A stretch of DNA of 11,130 bases from contig JACXTQ010000335.1 in NCBI GenBank assembly GCA_016919605.1, forward strand, positions 1-11,130, in the 5' to 3' direction. Below the pieces are notes generated by a model. The model ran no database searches. It was not told the DNA's origin and worked only from the letters and a program-made list of their open reading frames with translations. Positions 1 through 6,581 of this stretch are shown piece after piece. The position numbers were made by a program, and so were the translations under genes. The stretch comes from Methylovulum sp. GTDB taxonomy: Bacteria > Pseudomonadota > Gammaproteobacteria > Methylococcales > Methylomonadaceae. Each line of letters starts with the position of its first letter. The stretch's first letter is position 1.

Positions 1-862
1 CATAAAGCAAGGCCAGATTGTTCAGGCTGGCGGCAACGGCAGGATCGCCGATGCTTAAGGCTTTTTCCCTCATCGCAAGGCTGCGTTGGTACCAAGGTTC
101 GGCTTCGGCGTACCTGCCCGCACGGTAAAACATTAATCCCGTATTGTCTAAGAGGGTGACATCGTCGGGCCTTAAGGTGCTGGCTTGTGCATACCACCCG
201 GCGGCTTTGGTATAGGAGCCTTGATAATACAGGGCAGTGCCTTTGGCAATATCAATATCGGCCTGTTCAACGTCTGGCTTTGCCTGCGCCTTGTCCAACA
301 AAGGCATCGCCACAGCAAAGCGTTCTTCGGCAATGGCTTTTAAGGCTAGGGCATAATCATTGGCGGTGTCGGGTATTTGCGCGGCCAAGGCTTTGGCTTG
401 GGCGGAAATGTCAGGTTTTTGTGTTTGCAGTTGGCTTTGTAAAAAAGCTATTTGGTCATTTTTAATGTTTAATTCGTTTTTCAGGGCCGCTATCGTTTGG
501 GTGATGTCTTGCGCACCGTGTTGGATTGATTGCCCTTGTCCGTTTTTAATAGGCGCAAAGTTTGGATTGTTCCACCAGACTAAAATCAAGACAAAAGCCG
601 CCGCGCCGCCGCCGCTTTGTATGGCTATTTTTGACCAACGGTTTTTAACCTGAACAATGACATGCAGCAACCCCATAAAAAAGAAGGTGAACAACGCGCA
701 CAACAGGGCGGAGATAATCGCCAGCATTTTATACTTAAACTCCGGCAATTCATCGGGCATCAGCATAAAAACCGCCAAATAAAACAACAATAGCACCGCT
801 CCGAATATCCAAGCGGCGATAATGGTATGTATTGAGGGGGAAGGTGTTGCATTGTTTGCCAT
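1..862 (-). CDS. Membrane-anchored TPR-repeat protein, partial (C-terminus beyond left edge)
   Basis: An open frame of 287 codons starts with ATG at 862 and runs off the left edge without a stop. Residues 1-97 hold three hydrophobic segments (about 12-35, 45-71 and 82-97), which suggests a small inner-membrane domain. A polar stretch with short coiled-coil character follows (about 118-148). From about residue 167 the helices look like tetratricopeptide repeats: YYQGSYTKAAGWYAQA (212-227), FYRAGRYAEAEPWYQRSLA (245-263) and the start of another (AASLNNLALLY, 277-287). The last two match the kinesin-light-chain-like TPR_10/TPR_12 style. TPRs normally bind proteins, so a scaffold role is likely, but partner and pathway are unknown. 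A purine-rich stretch, AGGAATAGG, ends 5 bases before the ATG. A TTGACA box (893-898, minus strand) has no good -10 partner. The gene follows the glutamate dehydrogenase after 133 bases on the same strand and may be read through from it; no terminator is visible in that gap. Confidence 0.85.
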   Translation of the reverse strand, partial: MANNATPSPSIHTIIAAWIFGAVLLLFYLAVFMLMPDELPEFKYKMLAIISALLCALFTFFFMGLLHVIVQVKNRWSKIAIQSGGGAAAFVLILVWWNNPNFAPIKNGQGQSIQHGAQDITQTIAALKNELNIKNDQIAFLQSQLQTQKPDISAQAKALAAQIPDTANDYALALKAIAEERFAVAMPLLDKAQAKPDVEQADIDIAKGTALYYQGSYTKAAGWYAQASTLRPDDVTLLDNTGLMFYRAGRYAEAEPWYQRSLAMREKALSIGDPAVAASLNNLALLY

Positions 863-995
863 AAAGCCTATTCCTATTAAATAACTTTGAGCTGTCAAAT
901 AGCCTAAAGGAATAAAAAAGAAAGTAAAGGGGTTTTATGGCTTGTGCGCTTTGGATTTATACAGGGGGCAGCACCACTATTGAGTTAACTTAAAA

Positions 996-3900
996 TCACC
1001 CCTCCCCCAATTTACCCAAAGCCTTAGCCAGCACCACAAACGGCAATAAGTCCAAGGATGGCGCGTTGCTGACTTCTTGATAAACCCGCCGATATTTTTC
1101 CAGCAATGGCTTTCTTGCCGCGACTGAGAAATAACTGGCACAGGTCTGAGAGGGGCTGGTTTGGATGCGTTTGCTGAGTGCACCGGTAGATTGTTTCAGC
1201 TCGGCTTTCAGGTCGGCGGCGACGGTGCGCTCCCAAACATCATGCAGCGGCACTTTTGCCAACCGTTCCAGCAAAGTGTTGATGCCCAAATACTCGGCGG
1301 TGTCGTTGAACACGCCCAACACGGTGGAGATGGGTTGGCTGTCGGTCAAAGCGACCAGAAGCGGAAAATCATCCAAACACGCCAAAAGAGCAATGGCTTG
1401 TGCCAGTTCAGCGGGTACGCCGGCCTGTTGGTAGTATTGGCATTGCCGGACTAATAACGGCGGTTGCTGTTGCTGTAAAAAGGCGCGGTAGTCGTGCAAA
1501 TACTGTTGGTAGCTACTGAGGGTGTCAGCATCGGGGCGCAGGAGCTTGCCTTGTGCCAAACTCCATTGGCAAGCGATAAGTAAGGTGGTTTCCAGTTGCA
1601 AACATAATGCGTATTGGCTATCGGTGGGGATGTGATTATCTAGCGCGGCAATGGCGGTGCGCAAGCTGTCGCCGTCAAAAATCCTATCAAAGCTTAAGTA
1701 ACAGGCCACCGCATCCAGCACGTTGTCGGCTTCGGCGGCTAGGTTTAAAAAGCCACAGCCCGCTTGGTTGATGATCTTATTGCTAATCATCGTGGCTTTA
1801 ATTTCTTTGGCCAAGGGATGGCGGCCCAACTGCGTGGGATACTGCTCGACCAGTTGCTTGGGGAAATAGCCCTGTAAATAACAGCCGCAACAGTCATCGT
1901 GCAGCAAGTCGGCTTGTTGGTGAATGCGGGAGGTCAAGTAGCGTTTGCTCGCCGCCAACAGCACCGCCCATTCGGGGCGGGTGATAGTTTGTGCGGGTCT
2001 TAATAACAGGTCTTTATTGGGCGGGAATGATTCCACCTGTTTATCGAGAAAGCCCGCCGCTTCTAAGCGTTCGGCCAGATGCAAATAGGGTTGGATGTTG
2101 TCCGCCCCGCGCCGTTGTTCCAAGGACAAGCACAGACTTTGGGCGATATTGTTCGCCAGCACCAAACGGCACACGTCATCGGTCATGGCGGTGAATAAGG
2201 CTTGGTAATCGCTGATGAGGTTTTTTTTCTGCAAGCCAGTAAGCAGGATTTTTAAGTTGACCTCATGGTCGGAGGTGTCCACCCCCGCCGAATTGTCCAC
2301 GGCATCGGTGTTGATGCGACCGCCGCGCAAGGCAAATTCAATCCGCGCCTTTTGGGTAAAGCCCAAGTTGGCGCCTTCACCGACAATCACCGCCTGTAAA
2401 TCGCTGGCGTTGATACGGACATTATCATTGCTGCGGTCGCCGACTTCTTCGTGTTTTTCGCTGCTGGCCTTAACATAAGTGCCTATGCCGCCCAGCCATA
2501 ACAATTCCACCCGTGCCACCAACAGGGCGCGGATCAGGGCCTCGCCATCCAGTGACTTATAACGTAGCCCTAACCAGCCCCTCACTTCGGGGGAGAGAGG
2601 GATGTCTTTGTCGGCCCGCGAATAGACCCCGCCACCCGCCGAGATGAGATTACGGTCATAATCATCCCAACTGGAACCGGGCAGTTCAAACAGGCGTTTG
2701 CGCTCGTTAAAGGCACGATCATCGCTGACGGGGGCGGGGTCGATAAAGATATGCTGGCCGCTAAACGCCGCCAATAAGCGCGTATGCGGTGACAACAACA
2801 TACCGTTGCCAAAAACATCGCGATCCATGCTGCCGATACCGATAACGGTAAAAGCGTCTTGCTGGATATTTTTGCCGATTTCCCGAAAATGCCGCTTGAC
2901 GCATTCCCACGCGCCTCTAGCGGTGATGCCTAAGGCCTTATGATCATAACCGTGGGAGCCGCCACTGGCGAAAGCATCGTCCAGCCAAAACTGGTATTGT
3001 GCAGCCACGCCGTTGGCAATGTCGGAAAATTGCGCCGTGCCTTTGTCCGCCGCCACCACCAGATAAGGGTCAGGGTCATCATAAGTGACCAAATTGGGCG
3101 GCGTGACGACTTGACCATTGACGTAGTTGTCGGTCAAATCCAGCAAGCCGTGCATCAACTTAAGATAGGCCTGTTTGCCCGCCGCCTTAACATCAAGTTT
3201 GCCGCCATTTTTCTTCACGACAAAGCCGCCTTTGGCTCCTGTGGGGATAATCAGGGCATTTTTGCTGATTTGCGTTTGCATCAGGCCCAAAATTTCCGTC
3301 CTGAAATCATCCTGCCGATCTGACCAGCGGATACCGCCGCGTGAGATTTTGCCACCGCGCAAATGAATGCCTTCCATATCCACGGCATGAACATAAATTT
3401 CGTATTGCGGTTTGGGCATAGGCATATCAATAACGCCCAAGCTATTGACTTTAAAAGCTATAAAGTAATCAGATAAGGTGCTGCGAACATGGAAGTTACT
3501 GCGCATGGTCGAGTCGATTAGGTTAAACAACGTCCGCAAGATACGGTCATCGTTCATTTCCGCCACTGCTTGCAGACTTTTCAGCAATTGCAGGCGGATG
3601 GGGAATAACACCTGCTCATCACGGAACATGGCTTTTTGCCACGCCGGATTGGGTCGAAACCGCGCCTCAAAATAATTGAACAAACAATAGGTCACGCCGG
3701 GGTTGTTGATTAAGGCATGGTTGACACTGGTACGGCTGGTGTGGTGATCAAGCTGTAAAAAATAATTGCGGTAAGCGCGGATCAGGTCAATATCCTGCCA
3801 AGCTAAGCCGGTCAGTACGCACAATTTATTGAGGGTATCATTCTCTATTTTGCCGTCCATGACCGCTTGCAACATCGCCAATAGGCGGCGGCGCAGTTTC

Positions 3901-4322
3901 GGAAAATTAACCGGTTGATTTTTGGCAGCCTTAATCGTGAAGCTTTTGATAAAAAACCACCTGCCATCACTTGTTTGTACCTTAAACTGCACCTGATCCA
4001 TCACCCGCAAGCTTACATTTTCCAACAGCGGGATATATTCATCCAAAAACCGTTCCTGCTGGCTGTAAAAATGCAGGCGAAAATGCTCAACGTGTTGGCA
4101 CGGCCTTAACAGGCTGACGCTTTGCGCGTCTTCTTGCGCCAATCGCTCCATACAGAGCAGGTCTTGCAGGGCGTAACGCGGCGACACCAAGGCCTGATAT
4201 TCGCCGCTGAACAAGGCCTGATAGTGTTGGTAGAGCTGTTCGGCGGCGACCCGACCTAATGCCCGTGCCGCCAAGCGTTGCCATTGGGTTTGCCAAATTA
4301 AAGCGTATGCGTCCGTATTCAT
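996..4322 (-). CDS. NAD-specific glutamate dehydrogenase, short form (about 1100 residues)
   Basis: This 1108-residue protein belongs to the large bacterial NAD-glutamate dehydrogenase family (Bac_GDH), which oxidatively deaminates L-glutamate to 2-oxoglutarate and ammonium with NAD+, a cytoplasmic catabolic reaction. Recognisable motifs, in order, are SRGGIRWSDR (327-336), GAKGGFV with the likely catalytic lysine (362-368), the glycine-rich nucleotide loop GIGSMDRDVFGNGM (495-508), GGIGTYVK (611-618), GEGANLGFTQ (648-657), DNSAGVDTSDHEVN (676-689) and TRPEWAVLLAASK (781-793). From memory, the best-known members are about 1600 residues with a long N-terminal regulatory part; this one lacks roughly the first 500 residues. 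The frame is unbroken and the start overlaps the upstream gene, so it looks like a natural short form rather than a fragment. The ATG shares ATGA with the stop of the upstream HATPase gene; GGAG lies 14 bases away, too far to work well, so translational coupling is likely. The nucleotide loop departs from the GDMSGD I expect in the family. Confidence 0.95.
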   Translation of the reverse strand: MNTDAYALIWQTQWQRLAARALGRVAAEQLYQHYQALFSGEYQALVSPRYALQDLLCMERLAQEDAQSVSLLRPCQHVEHFRLHFYSQQERFLDEYIPLLENVSLRVMDQVQFKVQTSDGRWFFIKSFTIKAAKNQPVNFPKLRRRLLAMLQAVMDGKIENDTLNKLCVLTGLAWQDIDLIRAYRNYFLQLDHHTSRTSVNHALINNPGVTYCLFNYFEARFRPNPAWQKAMFRDEQVLFPIRLQLLKSLQAVAEMNDDRILRTLFNLIDSTMRSNFHVRSTLSDYFIAFKVNSLGVIDMPMPKPQYEIYVHAVDMEGIHLRGGKISRGGIRWSDRQDDFRTEILGLMQTQISKNALIIPTGAKGGFVVKKNGGKLDVKAAGKQAYLKLMHGLLDLTDNYVNGQVVTPPNLVTYDDPDPYLVVAADKGTAQFSDIANGVAAQYQFWLDDAFASGGSHGYDHKALGITARGAWECVKRHFREIGKNIQQDAFTVIGIGSMDRDVFGNGMLLSPHTRLLAAFSGQHIFIDPAPVSDDRAFNERKRLFELPGSSWDDYDRNLISAGGGVYSRADKDIPLSPEVRGWLGLRYKSLDGEALIRALLVARVELLWLGGIGTYVKASSEKHEEVGDRSNDNVRINASDLQAVIVGEGANLGFTQKARIEFALRGGRINTDAVDNSAGVDTSDHEVNLKILLTGLQKKNLISDYQALFTAMTDDVCRLVLANNIAQSLCLSLEQRRGADNIQPYLHLAERLEAAGFLDKQVESFPPNKDLLLRPAQTITRPEWAVLLAASKRYLTSRIHQQADLLHDDCCGCYLQGYFPKQLVEQYPTQLGRHPLAKEIKATMISNKIINQAGCGFLNLAAEADNVLDAVACYLSFDRIFDGDSLRTAIAALDNHIPTDSQYALCLQLETTLLIACQWSLAQGKLLRPDADTLSSYQQYLHDYRAFLQQQQPPLLVRQCQYYQQAGVPAELAQAIALLACLDDFPLLVALTDSQPISTVLGVFNDTAEYLGINTLLERLAKVPLHDVWERTVAADLKAELKQSTGALSKRIQTSPSQTCASYFSVAARKPLLEKYRRVYQEVSNAPSLDLLPFVVLAKALGKLGEG

Positions 4323-4741
4323 AAATATTTGATGATCTCCAGCACGTTGCCGTCCGCCTGTTGCGTATAAGTGACCGAGTCCATTAGGGTTTTTATAAAA
4401 AATAAGCCCATACCGTTTTCTTTGGGATGGTCAAAATCAGGTTTGGCCACCGCCTCCAAATCAAAGCCTTGTCCGTGGTCATAGACCTTAATGGTCAATT
4501 GTTTTTCTTCAATGTGGATGCAAATTCTGACCGTGTCCTTGGCCTCTTTGTCATGCGCATGTTTGATGGCGTTAGCGGTCGCTTCCGTCAACACCAGATT
4601 AAGGTGGTATGCCAAGGCCTCACGGTCGCCAGCATAGCTGTCCACTTCTTTGGCGATATGCTCGCCAATGCTACCGATGAGGTCTAGGTAACGCGTTTGC
4701 GTAGGGATGATGACATCGACTTGAATAATCGCGGGACTCAT
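4319..4741 (-). CDS. RsbW/SpoIIAB-type anti-sigma factor, HATPase (serine kinase)
   Basis: A 140-residue GHKL ATPase of the size of RsbW/SpoIIAB. The N box is LTEATANAIKHAH (51-63), with E53 and N57 positioned for catalysis and magnesium. The G1 box is DHGQGFD (88-94) and the G2 box is GMGLFFIK (110-117). Family members use ATP to phosphorylate a STAS partner on serine and bind a sigma factor when the partner is phosphorylated; in proteobacteria the target may be something other than a sigma factor. The STAS partner is encoded 23 bases upstream, which fits a partner switch. The stop overlaps the start of the glutamate dehydrogenase gene by four bases. The start is well supported by a near-perfect ribosome site. 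No sigma factor or PP2C phosphatase is present in this window, so the output of the switch cannot be read here. Confidence 0.92.
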   Translation of the reverse strand: MSPAIIQVDVIIPTQTRYLDLIGSIGEHIAKEVDSYAGDREALAYHLNLVLTEATANAIKHAHDKEAKDTVRICIHIEEKQLTIKVYDHGQGFDLEAVAKPDFDHPKENGMGLFFIKTLMDSVTYTQQADGNVLEIIKYL

Positions 4742-4746
4742 GACAG

Positions 4747-4755
4747 ACCTCCTTA
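4747..4755 (-). promoter_or_regulatory. Strong Shine-Dalgarno site of the HATPase gene
   Basis: On the minus strand the sequence reads TAAGGAGGT, complementary to the 16S rRNA tail, ending 5 bases before the ATG at 4741. It is the strongest ribosome site in the window and fixes the start. It suggests the HATPase is translated efficiently, while the next gene depends on coupling to it. Confidence 0.85.
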
Positions 4756-4764
4756 AAGTAAGGG

Positions 4765-5103
4765 TTAAGATTGCGCCGCGAATGCTTCGTTAATAGTGGT
4801 ATAAATCTCAAACACCCGATTTAAACGCGTTATTTCAAACATTGACAACACCGGTTGCTGAATATTAACCAATAGCAATTTACCGGATTTGGCAAGCGCC
4901 TGTTTATGGCCAGACAACAAGGCTCCTAAACCGGAGCTGTCGATAAAGCGCACTTGTTCCAGTTGCACAATGATAGGCTCATCGCCTTGCTCGACCAACT
5001 GCAACAGCTCAGCTTTTAAGTCCGCTGAATTGTGGGCATCAATACGCTCTTCTTGAATCGTCAAGACCTGACAATCGTTACGTTTTTCCAGCTTGAAATT
5101 CAT
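4765..5103 (-). CDS. STAS-domain anti-anti-sigma factor (RsbV/SpoIIAA type)
   Basis: A 112-residue single STAS domain. The hallmark FIDSSGLGALL lies at residues 53-63; by alignment with RsbV and SpoIIAA the first serine of the pair (S56) is the likely phosphorylation site, and the preceding aspartate D55 is conserved. The N-terminal strands (VLTIQEERID, 13-22) and the amphipathic helices are typical. In the partner-switch scheme the unphosphorylated form binds the HATPase and frees its target, and the HATPase phosphorylates it to reset the switch. It is the first gene of the leftward operon, 23 bases before the HATPase gene. AAGGA lies 8 bases before the ATG. The dephosphorylating PP2C enzyme is not in the window. 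Confidence 0.92.
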   Translation of the reverse strand: MNFKLEKRNDCQVLTIQEERIDAHNSADLKAELLQLVEQGDEPIIVQLEQVRFIDSSGLGALLSGHKQALAKSGKLLLVNIQQPVLSMFEITRLNRVFEIYTTINEAFAAQS

Positions 5104-5131
5104 GGTGGTTTTCCTTAAGAGTTTGGCAATT

Positions 5132-5159
5132 GTTATACCAGTGACCCAGCTTTAAGCAA
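5132..5159 (-). promoter_or_regulatory. Candidate sigma-70 promoter of the STAS/HATPase/GDH operon
   Basis: On the minus strand a -35-like TTGCTT (5154-5159) is followed after 16 bases by TATAAC (5132-5137), a good -10 match. Transcription would start near 5125, leaving a leader of about 20 bases that contains AAGGA ahead of the STAS start. Assigned by eye, without scoring. Confidence 0.45.
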
Positions 5160-5192
5160 ACAGGCATTTAATGTTACCTGTCCAACATCAAT

Positions 5193-5233
5193 CGCCAGTG
5201 GCAAGCGGGCGGTCAATATGACCGCACTGGGCG
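5193..5233. repeat. Nested palindrome between divergent promoters, possible operator
   Basis: The core is a perfect 7-base inverted repeat, GCGGTCA (5209-5215) and TGACCGC (5219-5225), around ATA. An outer arm CGCCAGT (5193-5199) pairs with ACTGGGCG (5226-5233) with one bulged base, leaving the left-side stretch GCAAGCGG unpaired. It lies about 35 bases upstream of the leftward -35 box and just upstream of the rightward extended -10, where a dimeric regulator could control both directions. It has no T-run, so it is unlikely to be a terminator. Confidence 0.5.
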
Positions 5234-5244
5234 CGGTAAGTGCC

Positions 5245-5253
5245 TGCTATAAT
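5245..5253 (+). promoter_or_regulatory. Candidate extended -10 promoter reading rightward
   Basis: TGCTATAAT is a perfect extended -10 element (TGnTATAAT); no clear -35 box precedes it, which extended -10 promoters can tolerate. A start near 5260 would transcribe the hairpin-rich part of the spacer, and possibly the glycosyltransferase operon with a long leader. Confidence 0.4.
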
Positions 5254-5331
5254 CGGACAAATAAAGAGGCAGGAACGTGTGACCTTGCCGCCCATTACAA
5301 ACCAGACGCTATCGCCAGTTGCCGCTAAAAC

Positions 5332-5403
5332 ACTTGAACATCAAGTATCAATGGGTTAACATCTAAACCCATGCTTGCTACCCACTTTTGCCCAAGGCAG
5401 TGG
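5332..5403 (+). other. Three tandem hairpins, possible structured RNA
   Basis: Three separate inverted repeats follow one another: ACTTGA/TCAAGT with a 3-base loop (5332-5346), ATGGGTT/AACCCAT with an 8-base loop (5351-5372), and CCAC-TTT-TGCC/GGCA-GTGG with a 3-base loop and a 3-base bulge (5382-5403). They lie 80 to 150 bases downstream of the rightward extended -10. Such spacing of stems is common in small RNAs and leader RNAs, but no terminator T-run follows and no known family is recognised. The strand is inferred from the promoter candidate only. Confidence 0.3.
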
Positions 5404-5452
5404 CTAAACCGACCAAATCAGCTACATAACATTGCTTAAAAAGCCCGAATCC

Positions 5453-5498
5453 ACAGTCACCGGAAACCTAACGTTCTTGCTGTCCTGCCCTTGACTGT
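5453..5498. repeat. 7-base inverted repeat with 32-base spacer
   Basis: ACAGTCA (5453-5459) and TGACTGT (5492-5498) are perfect reverse complements. The spacing is long for a stable hairpin. It could be a pair of binding half-sites or part of a larger RNA fold, and chance cannot be excluded. Confidence 0.25.
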
Positions 5499-5623
5499 AA
5501 AAACCTATCCGCTTAGGCATTCATAACCTTAAATCGATCAAACCACCCAGTCCGTAAACAGTGCGGCGGTAAAAGCTTAGCGGTTTGTGGTTAAGTCCGC
5601 CCTTAAATAGGCACGATAAAGTG

Positions 5624-5651
5624 TTGGGCTTAACATACGTTGGCTTATAAA
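5624..5651 (+). promoter_or_regulatory. Candidate promoter of the glycosylation operon
   Basis: TTGGGC (5624-5629) and TATAAA (5646-5651) are spaced by 16 bases. A start near 5658 would give a short leader of about 27 bases carrying the ribosome site of the first glycosyltransferase. Assigned by eye. Confidence 0.4.
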
Positions 5652-5673
5652 AAGTGCGTAACCCATCATACCT

Positions 5674-5680
5674 AGGAGAT
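5674..5680 (+). promoter_or_regulatory. Shine-Dalgarno site that supports a TTG start
   Basis: AGGAGAT ends 4 bases before TTG at 5685, with the AGGAG core 6 bases away. The nearest in-frame ATG at 5700 is 21 bases from this core, which is too far, so TTG is the better start. Confidence 0.65.
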
Positions 5681-5684
5681 TAGC

Positions 5685-6527
5685 TTGAATACCCCCTATA
5701 TGCCCCCTCGCCTATCCGTCTGCATCCCTACCTATTGTGGTGCCGAGCATTTAGGGGCGGCGATTGAGTCCGTCCTAAACCAAGATTTTAGCGATTATGA
5801 GTTGCTGATTATTGACGACAATTCGCCCGACCACACCGCACAGGTGGTTGCCAAATATCAGGACGCAAGAATCCGCTACATCAAAAACAGCGAAAACCTA
5901 GGCCCTGAAGGCAATTGGAACAAATGCCTAACCGAAGCCCAAGGCCAGTATTTCAAACTACTTCCCCATGATGATGTACTGGCTCCGACTTGCCTAAGCC
6001 GCCAAGTGGCCACCCTAGATAACGATATTGAACAAACCCTTGCCTTGGTTTTTTGTAAACGCCAGATTATCGGGCATAATGGCCGCGTCATTGCCAGCCG
6101 TGGCTATCCGGGCGGCAAAGAGGGCGTGATTGACCGTAACCAAGCCATAAAAAACAGCATCCGCAAGGGTACAAACCTCATTGGTGAGCCGGGGGCGGTG
6201 ATGTTCCGTTATAGCCTTGCTGAAAAAGTCGGGGCTTTTGATGGCTCCATCTCGTATATTATTGATTTGGACTACTGGTTTAGGCTCTTGCTGCACGGCG
6301 ATGCGTATTATATGGATGCCCCCCTAGCCTCGTTCCGCGTGGCCCCAGGTTCATGGAGCCTTGCCATTGGCAACAAGCAGCACACCGATTTTAATGCGTT
6401 TATTGATAAGGTCGCCGCCGACCCGCGTTACCGGCTATCGGCTTTTGATACGCGCTTAGGCAAAGCGATGGCCCTACTTAATAATGGCCTTAGACTGGTA
6501 TTTTATAAGCTTTTCGTGTCACGCTAA
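5685..6527 (+). CDS. Family 2 glycosyltransferase
   Basis: A 280-residue GT-A fold glycosyltransferase. SVCIPTYCG (11-19) begins the nucleotide-binding fold, IIDDNS (42-47) holds the first acidic pair, and HDD (95-97) is the likely metal-binding DxD equivalent. NLIGEPGAVMF (164-174) and the acidic stretch IIDLDYWFRLL (192-202), probably containing the catalytic base, complete the family pattern. There is no clear membrane segment, so it should act on the cytoplasmic face of the inner membrane, adding a sugar from a nucleotide donor to a lipid-linked or LPS-type acceptor; donor and acceptor cannot be deduced. It opens the rightward operon, 54 bases before the methyltransferase gene. The start is TTG, chosen for its ribosome site; ATG at 5700 would remove five residues and leave the domain intact. 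Confidence 0.9.
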   Translation: MNTPYMPPRLSVCIPTYCGAEHLGAAIESVLNQDFSDYELLIIDDNSPDHTAQVVAKYQDARIRYIKNSENLGPEGNWNKCLTEAQGQYFKLLPHDDVLAPTCLSRQVATLDNDIEQTLALVFCKRQIIGHNGRVIASRGYPGGKEGVIDRNQAIKNSIRKGTNLIGEPGAVMFRYSLAEKVGAFDGSISYIIDLDYWFRLLLHGDAYYMDAPLASFRVAPGSWSLAIGNKQHTDFNAFIDKVAADPRYRLSAFDTRLGKAMALLNNGLRLVFYKLFVSR

Positions 6528-6581
6528 AACGACCAAAGGCGGACTAAAAACCAGACCCCACAACAAACATTACAATCATCG

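Larger units (their letters stand above)
5104..5684. other. 581-base divergent intergenic region, rich in inverted repeats
   Basis: No convincing protein gene is visible on either strand here. The region separates the leftward STAS/HATPase/GDH operon from the rightward glycosylation operon. It holds candidate promoters on both strands, a nested palindrome, three tandem hairpins and one longer-range inverted repeat, listed separately. No tRNA, riboswitch or known RNA family was recognised. Confidence 0.8.

Noticed and set aside
187..653. Two plus-strand frames of 92 and 97 codons near the left edge
   Set aside because: Both lie antisense to the TPR protein, which has clear membrane and repeat structure; neither has a recognisable domain.
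863..995. Terminator or strong promoter between the dehydrogenase and TPR genes
   Set aside because: Only a short AGTTAACT palindrome and a lone TTGACA box are visible; there is no stem with a T-run and no matching -10 box.
2940..3323. 127-codon frame on the plus strand inside the dehydrogenase gene
   Set aside because: It is antisense to strongly conserved dehydrogenase motifs and its translation resembles no family; it is a shadow frame.
5104..5684. CRISPR array or tRNA in the long spacer
   Set aside because: The inverted repeats differ from one another in sequence, there are no regular direct repeats, and no cloverleaf or T-arm motif is present.
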